Assembly: GCF_022374935.2 (NCBI RefSeq)
Contig: NZ_CP092430.2
Location: forward strand, 4,650,001-4,714,000
Length of the DNA stretch: 64,000 nt
Source: Mycolicibacter virginiensis
GTDB taxonomy: Bacteria; Actinomycetota; Actinomycetes; Mycobacteriales; Mycobacteriaceae
Reading direction: 5' to 3'
Position numbers and translations under genes: made by a program. Positions 21,101-29,100 of the stretch are shown piece by piece (within the stretch, counting starts at the first letter, position 1; every line of letters begins with the position of its first letter). The notes under the pieces were generated by a model that saw only the letters and a program-made list of their open reading frames with translations, searched no databases and was not told where the DNA came from.

Positions 21101-24100
21101 ACCATTGCCACCGGAGGTGCCCGCTGCAGCACTGCCATCGGTGGCCGCGTCGTAGCCAGTGCCACCGACGCCACCGGAGCCGCCCGTGCCCGCCGAACCA
21201 TTCGTGCCCGACGTGGCGTGGTTGCCGCCACCGGAGTCGCCACCGGCGCCACCGGCACCGGCGTTACCGCCATCGCCACCATTGCCACCGGCACCACCGG
21301 TGCGATCCTCGGCAGTACCTGTGGTTCCGACTGCGCCATCGGCGCCGTTGGTACCCGAACCACCATTGCCGCCGACGCCACCGACACCGTGCGCACCCGG
21401 GTTGGCACCCGTACCGCCGACGCCACCATCACCACCTGCGCCACCGTTGCTGCCGGAGACACCCGCACCCGCGCCCGCAGCCACCGCGTCGTAGCCGGCA
21501 CCACCCTTGCCGCCGGCCCCACCATCGCCACCATCACCCTGCGCGGCATGGGTGGTGCCATCAGCTTCCAGACCACCCTGGCCACCGTTACCGCCCGCGC
21601 CACCTGCGCCACCGGCGGTGCCGTCAATGTTGGGTGCGGTACCGGCCGCACCGTCGGCGCCGTCCTTGCCGTCTCCGCCGTTGCCACCCACGCCGGCGGT
21701 GCCGTCGGCGGCATGGCTGCCCCCGACCTCTGCGCCGCCGTGCCCGGCGTTGCCGCCGACACCACCGTTGCCACCGGAGGTGCCCGCAGCAGCACTGGCA
21801 TCCAAAGCAGCGTCATAGCCCGTACCACCGGCGCCACCGGAGCCGCCCTTACCGGCCGAACCATTGGTGCCCGACGTGGCGTGGTTGCCGCCACCGGAGT
21901 CGCCACCGGCGCCACCGGCACCGGCGTTACCGCCATCGCCACCATTGCCACCGGCACCACCGGTGCGATCCTCGGCAGTGCCCGCGGAACCCGTGGTGCC
22001 GTTGGCGCCATCGGTACCCGAACCACCAGCGCCACCCACACCGCCGGCACCGTGGGCGCCCGCGGTGGCACCACTACCACCAGCGCCGCCGTCGCCACCA
22101 ACACCGCCGTTGGTGCCCGAGGTGCCCGGTGCGGCAACCTCGGTGACCGCGTCGTAGCCGGCACCACCCTTGCCGCCGGCACCGCCGGCGCCGCCGGCAC
22201 CGTCAGCGACGCGAGTGCTGCCATCTGCCTTCAGGCCGCCCTGGCCTCCGTTACCACCGGAACCGCCGGCACCACCATTGCCACCGGCCACGCCCGCGGT
22301 GTGACTGTCCGCACCGGCGTAGCCCGCACCGCCCTGACCACCGACACCACCAACACCGGCCGTGCCGTCCGTTCCGTTGCCGGCCTGGACACCGGCACCA
22401 CTGAGACCACCGCTGCCGGCCTTGCCCGCGTTACCACCAGCGCCACCGTTACCACCGGCGGTGCCATCCACATGACTGGCCGTGCCGTTGGTGCCGGCCG
22501 CACCTGCGGCACCCGCACCACCGTTGCCGCCGTTGCCCCCGACCCCGCCGAGACCGGCCGCACCGTTGTTGGTGCCATGCCCACCGACGCCCCCGGTACC
22601 ACCGTCGCCGCCGATACCACCGTTGGTACCAGTGGCGCCCGCCGTGGCCCCGGCCACGCCATTGCCACCATTGCCACCCTTGCCGCCGGCACCACCGACA
22701 CCACCATCGCCCTGGGCAGCACGGGTCCCGTCGGTCTGCAGACCGCCCTGACCACCGTCACCACCGGCTCCACCGGCGCCACCGTTGGTGCCATCGATAC
22801 GTCCGACGCCGGTGTTGGAGCCATCGCTACCGTCAAAGCCCTTGCCGCCGGCACCGCCCTTACCGCCGACACCGGCCGAACCGTCACTGCCGCCGGCAGC
22901 CTGAGTTCCATCGCCGTTGTCGCCGCCGGCCCCACCCTTGCCGGCATTGCCACCCGCACCACCGGCCTGCCCGGCCGCGCCGTCCACATGCGTGGCCGTG
23001 CCATCGGCGCCGTTGCCACCCGTGGCGCCATCACCACCAGAGCCGCCGTCACCGCCCGCACCGCCGAGGCCGTGAAGTCCCGCATTGGTACCGGTTCCGC
23101 CGACACCGCCGGCCCCACCGGCACCGCCGTTGCCGCCGTTCTCACCCGCGGCCCCCGCGGTCGCCCCATCCAGGCCTTCGTAGCCGGCCCCGCCCTTACC
23201 GCCGCCACCACCGTCGCCACCATCACCGCTGGCGGCACGGGTGTTGTCGACGTTCAGGCCGCCTTGGCCACCATTGCCGCCGGCGCCACCGGCCTGACCA
23301 GCTCCACCGTCCGGGGCAGCCTGTGTACCCACGGCACCGTCGGCACCGTCCTTGCCATCGCCGCCGTTGCCGCCAATACCAGCGGCACCGGAGGCCGCCC
23401 GAGAACCGTTGGCCTCGAGACCGCCCACGCCGGCGTTACCGCCGATACCACCGTTGCCGCCAGCGGTACCCGCGGCCGCGGCCAGGTCGGAGGCGGCGTC
23501 ATAACCACCCCCGCCAACGCCACCGTTACCGCCCTTACCGGCCGAACCGCTGACTCCGGTCGCAGCATGGTTGCCATTGCCGGAGCTACCACCCGCGCCG
23601 CCGACACCGGCGTTACCGCCGTTGGCGCCGTTGCCGCCCGCGCCGCCATCGGGGTGGGTGGCATCGCCTGCGTTGCCGGCGCCACCATTGGCGCCGTCGG
23701 TGCCTGATCCGCCCTTTCCGCCGACGCCACCGGTGCCGTGAGCGCCCGCCGTCGATCCGGTACCCCCGACACCACCGTCGCCGCCGGCACCACCATTGCC
23801 GCCCGAAACACCCGGCCCTGCACCAGCACCCAGCGCGTCATACCCGGCGCCGCCCTTGCCGCCGGCGCCACCGTCACCACCGACACCGTCCACAGCACGC
23901 GTGGTGCCATCGGCCTCAAGGCCGCCCTGTCCACCGTTGCCGCCGGCACCACCGGCGCCACCGGCCTTGCCGTCCGGACTCAGTGCGGTGCCCGCGGCAC
24001 CGGCCGCGCCGTCCTTGCCGTCGCCACCGTTGCCACCGGCGCCGGCCGTGCCCGCAGCTCCGCGCGTGGTGCCGTCGGCTTGCAGACCACCCAAGCCCGC

Positions 24101-25504
24101 GTCACCGCCGGCGCCGCCATTGCCGCCAGCCGTACCGGCCGCCGCAGTCGAGTCCGTCGCCGCGTCATAACCCGCACCACCGGCACCACCGCTGCCGCCC
24201 TTGCCGGCCGCGCCCGCCGTGCCGCTACCGGCCTGACCACCGGCGCCCTGACCACCGGCACCGGCATGCCCGGCGTTGCCACCGGCGCCGCCGGCCTCAC
24301 CCGCGCCCCCGTCCACATGGGTCGCGGTCCCGGCTGCACCATCAGCGCCGTCGAGGCCGTCCCCACCACCACCACCGTTGCCCCCGAGGCCGCCGACGCC
24401 CTCAGTGCCGGTCGCGCCCGCAGGACCGCTGCCCATGAACCAGCCACCGGCCCCACCGGCCCCGGCAGTACCGGCCGCACCGCCGTTGCCGCCTAACCCA
24501 CCGTTGCCGCCACCGGTGCCGTCAAGGTCGAGACTGGTGCCGTCCGCACCGTCCGCACCCGCGCCGCCGGCGCCGCCGTTCCCACCGTCACCGGCCGCGC
24601 CACCCTTGCCGCCGGCACCGAACCAGTACGAACCCCGACCGCCAGCGCCACCGTTACCGCCGGCACCACCCTTGCCGCCGTTGCCACCATTGCCATCGCC
24701 ACCGTTGGCGAAGCTGCCGGCCAGCCCGGCCGCGCCGGCAACCCCGTCACCGCCCTGGCCCCCGACACCCGCCGTGCTGAACAGGCCCCACAGCGCAGCA
24801 TCGCCACCGATGCCACCGGTACCACCGATGCCACCCACCGTGGTCGCGTCAGCGCCGGCACCACCGTCACCGCCGTGGCTGAACCAGGCGAACAGACCCG
24901 CGGCACCACCATCGCCACCGTCACCACCGTCGACGCCATCACCGCCGGCGCCACCGTCACCGCCGAACAGACCACCCTGACCACCGTTGCCACCGTCGTC
25001 GCTGGCGCCGGTGCCATCGGCATCCCAACCCGCGCCACCGTTGCCATAGATCCACCCACCGGCGCCACCGTCCGGATTAGTGGCCGTGCCGTCCGCGCCG
25101 TCACCGAATGGCATCAGCCAATTGATCTCGCCCCAATTGAACGACGCGTCCGAGGCACCCGGAAGATCAAGCGAAGCGGCCCCGATACCGGCCAGATTCA
25201 GATCCGCCAGGATCGCATCCCACATGGCCGGCTCGCCGAGACCTTCGAAGAAGGGCGTCCAACTCCCCGGGTCGAAAACCACCGCCCAGGCGGCCTGGTC
25301 GCCCCAATTGGCACCCAGATCGACGACGGCGTTACCTAGATCGGCACCGAACAGGTCCACCCACACGTCGTCAAAATCGGCGTGCGCGGTCGGCGCCCCC
25401 GCCCACGGCCCCAGCCCAAAGGCCAGAAACGCACCGACCGCGGTCCCGGCACCAAAGACACGGTTGCGACGAACCTTAAATCCACCCTGACGATGACGAG
25501 CCAT
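10211..25504 (-). CDS. PGRS-B: secreted 5097-residue PGRS plus beta-helix-like repeat protein
   Basis: The start chosen is the ATG at 25504, with AAGGGGAG 8 nt upstream. The frame opens 33 nt earlier, but that extension lacks a ribosome binding site. Residues 1-42 form an export signal (Arg12-Arg13, a hydrophobic core, AHA before Asp43). Residues 43-140 are Trp-rich and closely match PGRS-A (NWGDQAAW, NWGEINWLMPFG). PGRS repeats run from about 141 to 3440 and include a 220-residue unit and an internally duplicated block of about 900 residues. Residues from about 3450 to the end are beta-helix-like rungs in three supermodules. The stop is TAA at 10213-10211. The gene has its own promoter candidate and a strong downstream hairpin, so it is probably monocistronic. 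A cell-surface or secreted role is inferred; no catalytic motif is visible. It is one of the largest ORFs expected in a mycobacterium. Confidence 0.88.
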   Translation of the reverse strand: MARHRQGGFKVRRNRVFGAGTAVGAFLAFGLGPWAGAPTAHADFDDVWVDLFGADLGNAVVDLGANWGDQAAWAVVFDPGSWTPFFEGLGEPAMWDAILADLNLAGIGAASLDLPGASDASFNWGEINWLMPFGDGADGTATNPDGGAGGWIYGNGGAGWDADGTGASDDGGNGGQGGLFGGDGGAGGDGVDGGDGGDGGAAGLFAWFSHGGDGGAGADATTVGGIGGTGGIGGDAALWGLFSTAGVGGQGGDGVAGAAGLAGSFANGGDGNGGNGGKGGAGGNGGAGGRGSYWFGAGGKGGAAGDGGNGGAGGAGADGADGTSLDLDGTGGGNGGLGGNGGAAGTAGAGGAGGWFMGSGPAGATGTEGVGGLGGNGGGGGDGLDGADGAAGTATHVDGGAGEAGGAGGNAGHAGAGGQGAGGQAGSGTAGAAGKGGSGGAGGAGYDAATDSTAAAGTAGGNGGAGGDAGLGGLQADGTTRGAAGTAGAGGNGGDGKDGAAGAAGTALSPDGKAGGAGGAGGNGGQGGLEADGTTRAVDGVGGDGGAGGKGGAGYDALGAGAGPGVSGGNGGAGGDGGVGGTGSTAGAHGTGGVGGKGGSGTDGANGGAGNAGDATHPDGGAGGNGANGGNAGVGGAGGSSGNGNHAATGVSGSAGKGGNGGVGGGGYDAASDLAAAAGTAGGNGGIGGNAGVGGLEANGSRAASGAAGIGGNGGDGKDGADGAVGTQAAPDGGAGQAGGAGGNGGQGGLNVDNTRAASGDGGDGGGGGKGGAGYEGLDGATAGAAGENGGNGGAGGAGGVGGTGTNAGLHGLGGAGGDGGSGGDGATGGNGADGTATHVDGAAGQAGGAGGNAGKGGAGGDNGDGTQAAGGSDGSAGVGGKGGAGGKGFDGSDGSNTGVGRIDGTNGGAGGAGGDGGQGGLQTDGTRAAQGDGGVGGAGGKGGNGGNGVAGATAGATGTNGGIGGDGGTGGVGGHGTNNGAAGLGGVGGNGGNGGAGAAGAAGTNGTASHVDGTAGGNGGAGGNAGKAGSGGLSGAGVQAGNGTDGTAGVGGVGGQGGAGYAGADSHTAGVAGGNGGAGGSGGNGGQGGLKADGSTRVADGAGGAGGAGGKGGAGYDAVTEVAAPGTSGTNGGVGGDGGAGGSGATAGAHGAGGVGGAGGSGTDGANGTTGSAGTAEDRTGGAGGNGGDGGNAGAGGAGGDSGGGNHATSGTNGSAGKGGSGGAGGTGYDAALDASAAAGTSGGNGGVGGNAGHGGAEVGGSHAADGTAGVGGNGGDGKDGADGAAGTAPNIDGTAGGAGGAGGNGGQGGLEADGTTHAAQGDGGDGGAGGKGGAGYDAVAAGAGAGVSGSNGGAGGDGGVGGTGANPGAHGVGGVGGNGGSGTNGADGAVGTTGTAEDRTGGAGGNGGDGGNAGAGGAGGDSGGGNHATSGTNGSAGTGGSGGVGGTGYDAATDGSAAAGTSGGNGGVGGNAGHGGAEVGGGHAADGTAGVGGNGGDGAVGAAGDAGTQADPDGTAGGKGGAGGNGGTGGLEADGTTHAAQGDGGDGGAGGEGGAGYVGASGANAGESGQNGGSGGAGGDGGAGGTGNVGGAGGAGGNAGNGGSGGDGVTGAVGTFANGGSGSGQAGGSGGNGGSGGNGGKGGVGGTSTGGGSNGATGVGGDAGDGGNAGTAGDGGQGADGTATHVDGGSGGKGGEVGAAGQAGTAGTGSTNGGAGTDGTEITGIAGSGGQGGDGFNGVNAGDRGGNGGAGGDGGSRGSGGNGGAGGNGVAGDNGESVGNVNDPAQHLPATDAGRAGGAGQAGGAGGNGGAGGASGAVAGNAGSGGKGGAGADGGDGGDGGWGADHAVGALYPTANINGGAGGIGGAGGAGGNGGAAGALNNGTGNTGVQGDAGKAGNGGDGGDGGRAGTGGDAGGADGVGGVGGDAGNGGNGGAGGSGLIATDGGNAGNGGVGGHGGHGGSGNYPGGLDGMDAGRAGSGGNGGTGGDAGVGTNATSGGAGGSGGTGGEGGTGGVAKWNSGGNGGVGTDGGDGGNAGAGGAGNGGGTTGTNGTGGDGGLGGRGGQGAPNSNRDALGNGLDGGNGGQAGNGGAGGQGIGGVGGGNGGRGGQGGQGGNGAGGANAPGGSGLDGGNGGAGGNGGDAGQGGAGTDGGANGHLGTGGWAGNGGQGGNGGTAAAGSGLAGGSGGKGGDGGNAGAGTNDYATIDDYHPGQAGNGGAGGNGATGVSGVSGVNPGDSGTSGGAGGNAGAGGKGGDGVIGGKGGNAGTAGVGGNGGSGVSATAGSGGDGGDGGNAGAGGNGADGGDGGSGSAVNGNGGNGSSGGNAGTAGSAGNGAGGGGGTNAGSGGRGGDGADGGLAGEGGAAGTGAGTAGSDGSDGVAGTDSIGANGGVGGDGSGLIGATTTAQNGGQGGEGGAGGSRANGGTGGAGGKGATGVAGIGGATAGASAVSAGGAGGNGGAGGTGGAGGAISGVSGSGGQGGEGGTGGQGGSGADGAAGTDNSGNTGVAGGNGGTGGNSTDGGNGGAGGAGGAAGAAGGGGTGQHGAGGVGGAGGSGGTAGKGGNGGDGGDGDAASNIAAGKGGDGGIGGLVGKGGAGGAGGDNGDGTNAADGEHGAVGLGGDGGNGGNGGDGVGHYADGTGQAGAAGGNGGNTGTNSYYGLRSSGNGGAGGNGGAGSAGADNATGDGGTGGAGGAGGNGGQGGAQNGHGGDTTGLGGAAGKGGSGGGGGAATGATGDGGAGGAGGQGGTGGWGGIGQNIGHTYDGYDYNLVGGTAGTGGDGGLGGAGGASNAGTGGTGGEGGLGGDGGRGGWGTDLGADGGAGAAAGNGGNGGLGGDGVIGGTGGAAGDGGVGGHGGHGGYGQGTTPGDAGAAGAGGNGGTGGGGGHGADSTSGGSGGAGGSGGEGGEGGTGGGAAAGSGMDGGAATDGGIGGKAGAGGAGVDGGADGANGHGGDGGLGGRGGQGGSGASGTATNLDGGDAGNGGAGGNGGVGGQGINGVGGGNGGRGGQGGQALGGGSGANAAAGSGLDGGNGGAGGDGGAGGQGGAGTDGGQNGGQGTGGWAGSGGAGGKGADGSVTTAAGNGGKGGAGGDGGVGTNLGATPDDYHPGQSGNGGAGGAGGNQAGSSSAAGNGGDGGAGGTATGGIAGNGGGGGVGGTGTTAAGGGGGNGGAGGNATWGTTGAPDGADGVAGGNGGVGGAGGNGNGGGAGGSGGRGGHGSDAGNGVDATTAGAAGSSGGNAGAGGAGGGGGKGGTGLSGSAGGQGGNGGTGGGAGTAGSGGAGADGGTGLLAGNGGNGGNGANGGAAGAAGAGGSGGTTGSNGAAGTAGTSSAGGNGGQGGDGIGMSGSTPQSGGTGGNGGNGGVGAEGGAGGAGGSGASVGTGAVGGDGGSGGAGWLGSGIGYGGGGGGGGGGAHVGGSGSSSGVTATGGNGGDGGDGTATAPGAAGLTGGVADVIVDGNVTNLTIQAGNSTDEFAGGSATVTIDASSTITDSSVTGGNAGAGGAGGAASLTSTNGGSISDGHAKGGDGSDSAAGGAAGITADGTNSTVANSSATGGNAGVGDANGGAGGAGGAAVVGATNGGSVDGGTANGGTGGDGSNGGTGGGGGIGTVTADGAGSAATGTATGGDGGAGKAGGIGGDGNTGYISATDGGKVIDDPAVGAPATTATGGSGGTGDNGGTGGKGGLGGVEAHQDGTSYGQATGGTGGTGTDATSQGGKGGNGGIDAGEAHSGLGGPGGTAHGTAIGGAGGAATGGGTGGNGSYGSINAGGTGAEASGTGHGGNGGQGLNGGTGGNGQNGQVAALGDGTYASGTGQAGNGGDGDGPSSKGGDGGLGWVRALAQDSTITNGSSTGGDGGAGSAGKAGGAGGQAYVQTNATGDTITNGTADGGKGGDSANGVDGGQGGRAQVFAGDPNTVTSGGDTITNSGATGGDGAAGHNGGTALLQATNGASISGSQATGQDSNATANGGSASLTADGANSSITDSSATGGKAGVGDATGGTGGNAGNASVTATAGGAITDGYAVGGDGGAGNNSGAGGVGGAGRVTAGGTDSTVGGTSTGGNGGTGDGAGSVGGQGADSDIAAALGGTVSAATSTGGTGGIGEAGGKGGLGGYSAVTAGVEGGTGGTATGDATGGLGGKGTGVGSTGGNGGSGNIQAGFVRTGIGGNDGSASGTAKGGSGADATGGGTGGNGGIGSVVAGGTGAVATGQGIGGDGGAGLAGGTGGNGSSGQVGAFAAGAQASGTANSGNGGTGTGAGSIGGNGTIGNIQAFGVNSEASGTATGGDGGTATNGGHAGYGGQGRIVANGTGSTAIDSSATGGKGGDRDVVGATGALGGQAYVFSGNYGDPASGGNISGATAVGGDAAGTVAGGHGQFQATNGTITDSSAIGADGGTAGLGGHATVTATDGGVISESHAIGGQNSDTAIGGSATITADGSGTSVSHTTVQAGDAGAGTGGSLGGAGGVATLNVAGGGSFANGQVSGGDGGDGGAAGTNGGIGGKGGTGIGTTLNVGAGTNYDGLSINGGNGGDGGTGGNGANGGAGGNGGTASISGGSTTSGTVTGGNGGTGGDGGTGFVGGKGGDGGAASLSTSTGGTISSDSSAIGGDGGNGGAGSATAAGGNGGGGGSATMSALNDGVIDGGHVNGGQGVDGGPNGANGANGANNSLTVDGAGSQVVDTTITNGHNTANFAGGAATATVSDGGVISGSSVTGGNASDTAAGGAATLSAIGNGSLISGSHATGGNAGDTDGSVGATAGDGGAAGITAIDGAQITDTTVKGGDGGYGQAGGTGGGGGVAVAGATGVGSTITGEAYGGAGGLGNAGTGGDGGKGELLVDVDGGSVGGGGNAAIAIGGDGGAGNYGGHGGTGSWGELESNGPGGNSYGTSTGGSGGEATGTGSVGGNGGSSDIQSSKTTFFFGNPNAGGNGGTASGTSTGGDGGAAYNGGIGGNGGKASIAAGGNDAVASGTANGGTGGVGNDGQGGNAGYGRVNALGENSSATGGSATGGNGGTGANGGTGGAGADGNVAAGLDSTGTPADHPSADNATATGGKGGTGTGATGGNGSEGNVYAVNTQNADGQTATGTNGANNP
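16150..19960 (-). repeat. 2697-bp (899-residue) internal duplication in PGRS-B
   Basis: A string coding for DDYHPGQ occurs at about 18868 and again at about 16171, exactly 2697 bp apart and in frame. The flanking protein matches in order: [65 protein letters not shown]. The block is absent from PGRS-A, which explains most of B's greater PGRS length. Confidence 0.65.
20600..24200 (-). repeat. About 660-bp repeats in PGRS-B
   Basis: A 220-residue unit recurs, marked by GGLEADGTT, GAGYDA, GAHGxGGVGG and GNHATSG in that order. Matching points lie at 20881 and 21541 (660 bp apart) and at about 23234 and 23897 (663 bp). The unit is the same one that is tandemly repeated in PGRS-A, so it predates the split of the two genes. 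Copies here are more diverged than in PGRS-A. Confidence 0.65.
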
Positions 25505-25562
25505 GACGTCTCTCCCCTTAACTGACGCACAACGCAAGCACAGCTATCTCGCGTGGGAAGTT

Positions 25563-25590
25563 ACGTTAACAGCGATTCTCGCGCAGTCAA
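25563..25590 (-). promoter_or_regulatory. Candidate promoter of PGRS-B
   Basis: On the minus strand, TTGACT (25590-25585) and TAACGT (25568-25563) are separated by 16 bp. TGT precedes the -10 (extended -10). The layout and the GGGG before TTGACT match the PGRS-A promoter, as expected for duplicated genes. The start codon is about 59 nt downstream of the -10. Confidence 0.55.
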
Positions 25591-25662
25591 CCCCGGTGCA
25601 CTCCGACAGACGGTCGTACGATATTCACGCTTGTTACCCCTGATTACGGTTAGTCGGCCTCC

Positions 25663-25688
25663 GTAAGTAGACTTACAACAGGTGTTGT
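25663..25688. promoter_or_regulatory. Two overlapping dyads upstream of the PGRS-B promoter
   Basis: GTAAG-TAGA-CTTAC (25663-25676) and ACAAC-AGGT-GTTGT (25675-25688) are perfect dyads with the same geometry of 5-bp arms and a 4-bp centre, their centres 12 bp apart. They lie about 75 bp upstream of the -35. The second contains GTTGTC, the half-site seen in the operator array before P1. A regulator site is inferred. Confidence 0.35.
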
Positions 25689-26135
25689 CACTTCCCGAGT
25701 TCACAGGTACCTAACAGCTAAACAACGGACTGCAGGCTCTCAGCAAAGAGATCGAGCGCTCACCACGTTTGCTGGCAGTTGCAGGCTCGGGATCACTGGC
25801 CACCGATCAGGTCGCCTAGGACCATCAGGGGCAGGTCACCGGCCGCCACGCCGCCTCGGCGGCCTGGCGCCCACGATGTGGGGAACGGCTCCGATGGCGC
25901 GACGATGCCTGTGCCGTCGTCCGCGGCGCCGGTGCGACCCCGACCCGAACGGCAATATGAGGCCGACGGCCTCGGCTGCGGCAATCCATTGCCTGGTTTC
26001 GACGGCGAGGTCGGGACTTCGCGGCCGCCCCCGATTCGTGTGTCCCTATTACTGTCCAGTAACGCTTCGTCACCTGTGGCGATAAGCACAACGGTTCGCA
26101 ACAAGGGCCAGCTTTATCTCCTGTTTTCCCGCCCA

Positions 26136-26176
26136 GAAAAGCGACGCGGCCACCCCATTGCTGAGGTGGCCGCGTC
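26136..26176 (-). terminator. Intrinsic terminator of PGRS-C
   Basis: A perfect 12-bp stem (GGTGGCCGCGTC at 26165-26176 and its complement at 26143-26154) has a 10-base loop. On the minus strand it is followed by GCTTTT. It begins 17 bp after the PGRS-C stop codon. This is the most classical terminator in the window. Confidence 0.85.
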
Positions 26177-26193
26177 AATCTGTCCTACCAGGA

Positions 26194-29100
26194 TCAGCCG
26201 TTGGGGCCCGATCCGTTCGGGCCGTTGCCGCCGTGGCCGCCGTCGCCGCCAAGGCCCAGGTTTCCACCGTCGCCGCCGGCGCCGCCGGCACCGCCGGTCC
26301 CGGATGTGCCGGTGTTGTTCCAGCCGTCACCGCCGTTGCCGCCATTGCCGACCGGGCCGCCGGGCACGCTGCCCGCACTGCCCGCCGTAGCGTTGCCAGA
26401 ACCGGTCCCGGCGGTGCCACCCGCGGCGCTCGGGTAAGCGACGTCGCCGCCATCCCCGCCGTCGCCGCCCTTGTGGTTGGTGGCGTCGCCGTTGGCTCCG
26501 GCACCGCCGTTACCCGCGGTGCCACCGGCGCCGCCGTTGCCGCCGTTGCCGCCCGCTCCCAGGCTGCCCGTGGTGCCGTGCGCCGCGGTCCCACCGAGGC
26601 CACCGTTGCCGCCGTTACCGCCCTGACCGCCGATGGCGCCGTCGCCACCGTCTTGGCCGTTGTTGGCCTGACCGGCAATTCCAGAGGCCACCGCGCCGGC
26701 AGCACCGTTCATGCCGCTGCCGCCCTGGCCGCCGTCGGCACCCGAACCACCGGCACCCCCGGCGCCGCCGTTGCCGGACAAGGCACCGCCGAGTCCGCCC
26801 GCGCCGCCGTTGCCGCCCGCGCCGCCGTCCTGGCCGTTGAGGCCGGAGCCGCCCGCGACGGTGGCGCTGAGGCCGGCCATGCCCGCCGTGCCGCTACCGC
26901 CGGCACCACCGTCGCCACCGTTGCCGATCGCGCCGCCGTTGCCGCCCTTGCCGCCGGCACCACCGGACGCCCCTGTCACGGCGTTCGGGTCGTGCGACGG
27001 GTCATATCCGGCACCGCCGTTGCCACCGTTGCCCGACGGGCCGATGGCCTGGGTGCCGTTCGCGCCGTCGGTCCCGTCGGTGCCCCCGGCACCGGCCGTG
27101 GTTCCGGCCGCGCCGCCGTTGCCGCCGGTGCCGGCGATGCTGCCCGGGTCACCGCCGTTACCGCCGTTACCGCCGTTGGGGGTGCTGGCGTCACCGGCGG
27201 CGCCGTTGCCGCCTTGGCCGCCCTCGCCCGCGGTTCCGGCGCTGCCGCCGTTGCCGCCGTTGCCGTTGGTGCCGACGGTGCCGTGGCTGGTGGTGCCGGC
27301 ACTTCCGCCGGCTCCACCGGTGCCGCCGGATCCGGCTTCACCGCCGTTGCCGCCGTTGCCGCCGCTCGCGCCGGCCACCGATCCGGTGCTGGCGTCATAG
27401 CCGGCGCCACCGGTCCCGCCGGCGCCGCCGGCCCCACCGTTGCCGCCGTTGCCGCCGTTTCCGGCCACGTTGGCCGCCAGCGAACCGCCGTTGCCGCCCG
27501 CACCGCCCTTGCCGCCATTGCCACCGGCCAGGCCTTGACCACCGGCACCACCGTTCGGATCTGCGAGCGTGCCCGCGGTGCCGGCCGCGCCGGTCCCGCC
27601 GACGCCGGTCTTACCGTCTCCGCCGACGCCACCGTTGCCACCATTGCCGATGTTGCCGCCGTTGCCGCCGGCTCCACCGTTCCCGCCGCTGGTGCCGCCG
27701 GCGGCCCCGGCGTCGGTGGCGGCGTTGTAGCCGTTGCCGCCCGTGCCGCCGTTACCGGCCGGGCCGGTGACTCCGGTGCCGTCGGCCCCGTCGCCGCCGT
27801 TGATGCCGCCGGTACCGCCGGTGCCGTGTGCACCGCCGGCGCCGCCGCTGCCCGCGGTGCCGGCGTTGCCACCCGCACCGCCGTTGCCGCCGTTGACGGT
27901 GACCGCATCGCCGTCGCCGCCGTTGCCGCCGTCGCCCGGTGTGCCGGCGTCACCGCCCGCACCGCCCGCACCGCCGTTTCCGTTGGCACCCGCGGTCCCC
28001 TGCGCCGACGCGCCACCGTTGCCGCCGGCACCGCCGTAGCCACCGGCCTGGCCGTTGCCGCCGGAACCACCGTCGGTTCCGGCACCACCGGCCGTGGTGG
28101 CGCTGGTGCCGGCCAGACCGTCGCCACCGGAACCGCCCTTGCCGCCGGCCCCGCCAACACCCCCGGTGCCGCCGTTGCCCGACGTCGACCCGCCGACACC
28201 ACCGTCGCCGCCCTTACCGCCGTGGAAGCCCGCGGTGCCGTCGGTGCCGCTGATGTGGGCCAGCGTGCCCTGGTCGCCGTCGACGCCGTCGCCACCGGAG
28301 CCGCCGGAGCCGCCCGCTCCACCGTTGCCGATGTTGCCGCCGTCGCCGCCCTTACCGCCGTCGCCACCGACGCCGGTCGCGTTGGTGAATCCGGCGCCAC
28401 CTGCGCCACCGTTGCCGGCCGGGCCGGTGGGGCTGCTGCCCGCGGTGCCGCCGGTCGCAGCGCCTGCGCCGGTACCGACCGCGCCGCCGTTGCCACCGGT
28501 GCTCGAGTTCCCCCCGGCTCCGCCGTTGCCCCCGTTGAGGTTTGCCGCGTCGCCGGCCGCACCGTCGCCGCCGTTGCCACCCGCTGCGCCGTCGCCACCA
28601 GCGCCGCCGGACCCGGCTGCGCCCACCGCGCCGTCGGCTCCAGTACCGCCCGCGGCCACACCACCGGCCGCACCGCCGTTGCCGCCCCGGCCGCCATTGC
28701 CGGCGACACCGGCGTCGCCACCCTTCTCGCCAGAACCGTCACCGCCGTTGAGGTAGCTGCCGTTCACCCCGGCCGCGCCAGCGCCGGCGTTTCCGCCCTG
28801 GGCGCCTGCACCGCCGGCACCGCCGTTGCCGCCATGCCCGGAGATGGAGCCGCCGAGACCACCCGCGCCACCGTTGCCGCCGAATCCGCCGTCGCTTCCG
28901 CTGGTGCCGCTGCCGCCTGCGACCGTGGCGGTGATGCCGTTGGTGCCCGCGACGCCGTTGCCGCCAGCGCCACCGTCGCCACCGTTGCCGAGGTTGCCGC
29001 CATCGCCGCCCTTGCCGCCGTTGCCGCCGTACGCACCGAACAGGCTGGAGGTGAAGCCATCACCGCCCTTGCCGCCGTTGCCAGCCGGGCCGCTGACACC

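Larger units (their letters stand above)
25505..26193. other. 689-bp intergenic region upstream of PGRS-B
   Basis: No gene is supported here. Short open frames exist, but their codon use is irregular, they have no ribosome binding site and no recognisable product. The right end holds the PGRS-C terminator. The left 190 bp hold the PGRS-B promoter and two adjacent dyads. The middle (about 25740-26100) is unassigned. One minus-strand frame briefly looks protein-like (ETRQWIAAAEAVGL) and may be a relic. Confidence 0.6.

Noticed and set aside
15839..23707. Plus-strand ORF of 2622 codons opposite PGRS-B
   Set aside because: It is the antisense reading of Gly-Gly-X codons, giving a Thr/Ala/Val mixture, with no ribosome binding site or domain. 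The minus-strand frame has the signal peptide and coherent repeats.
25505..25537. Upstream extension of PGRS-B by 11 residues
   Set aside because: It overlaps the AAGGGGAG ribosome binding site of the internal ATG, which aligns with the PGRS-A start.
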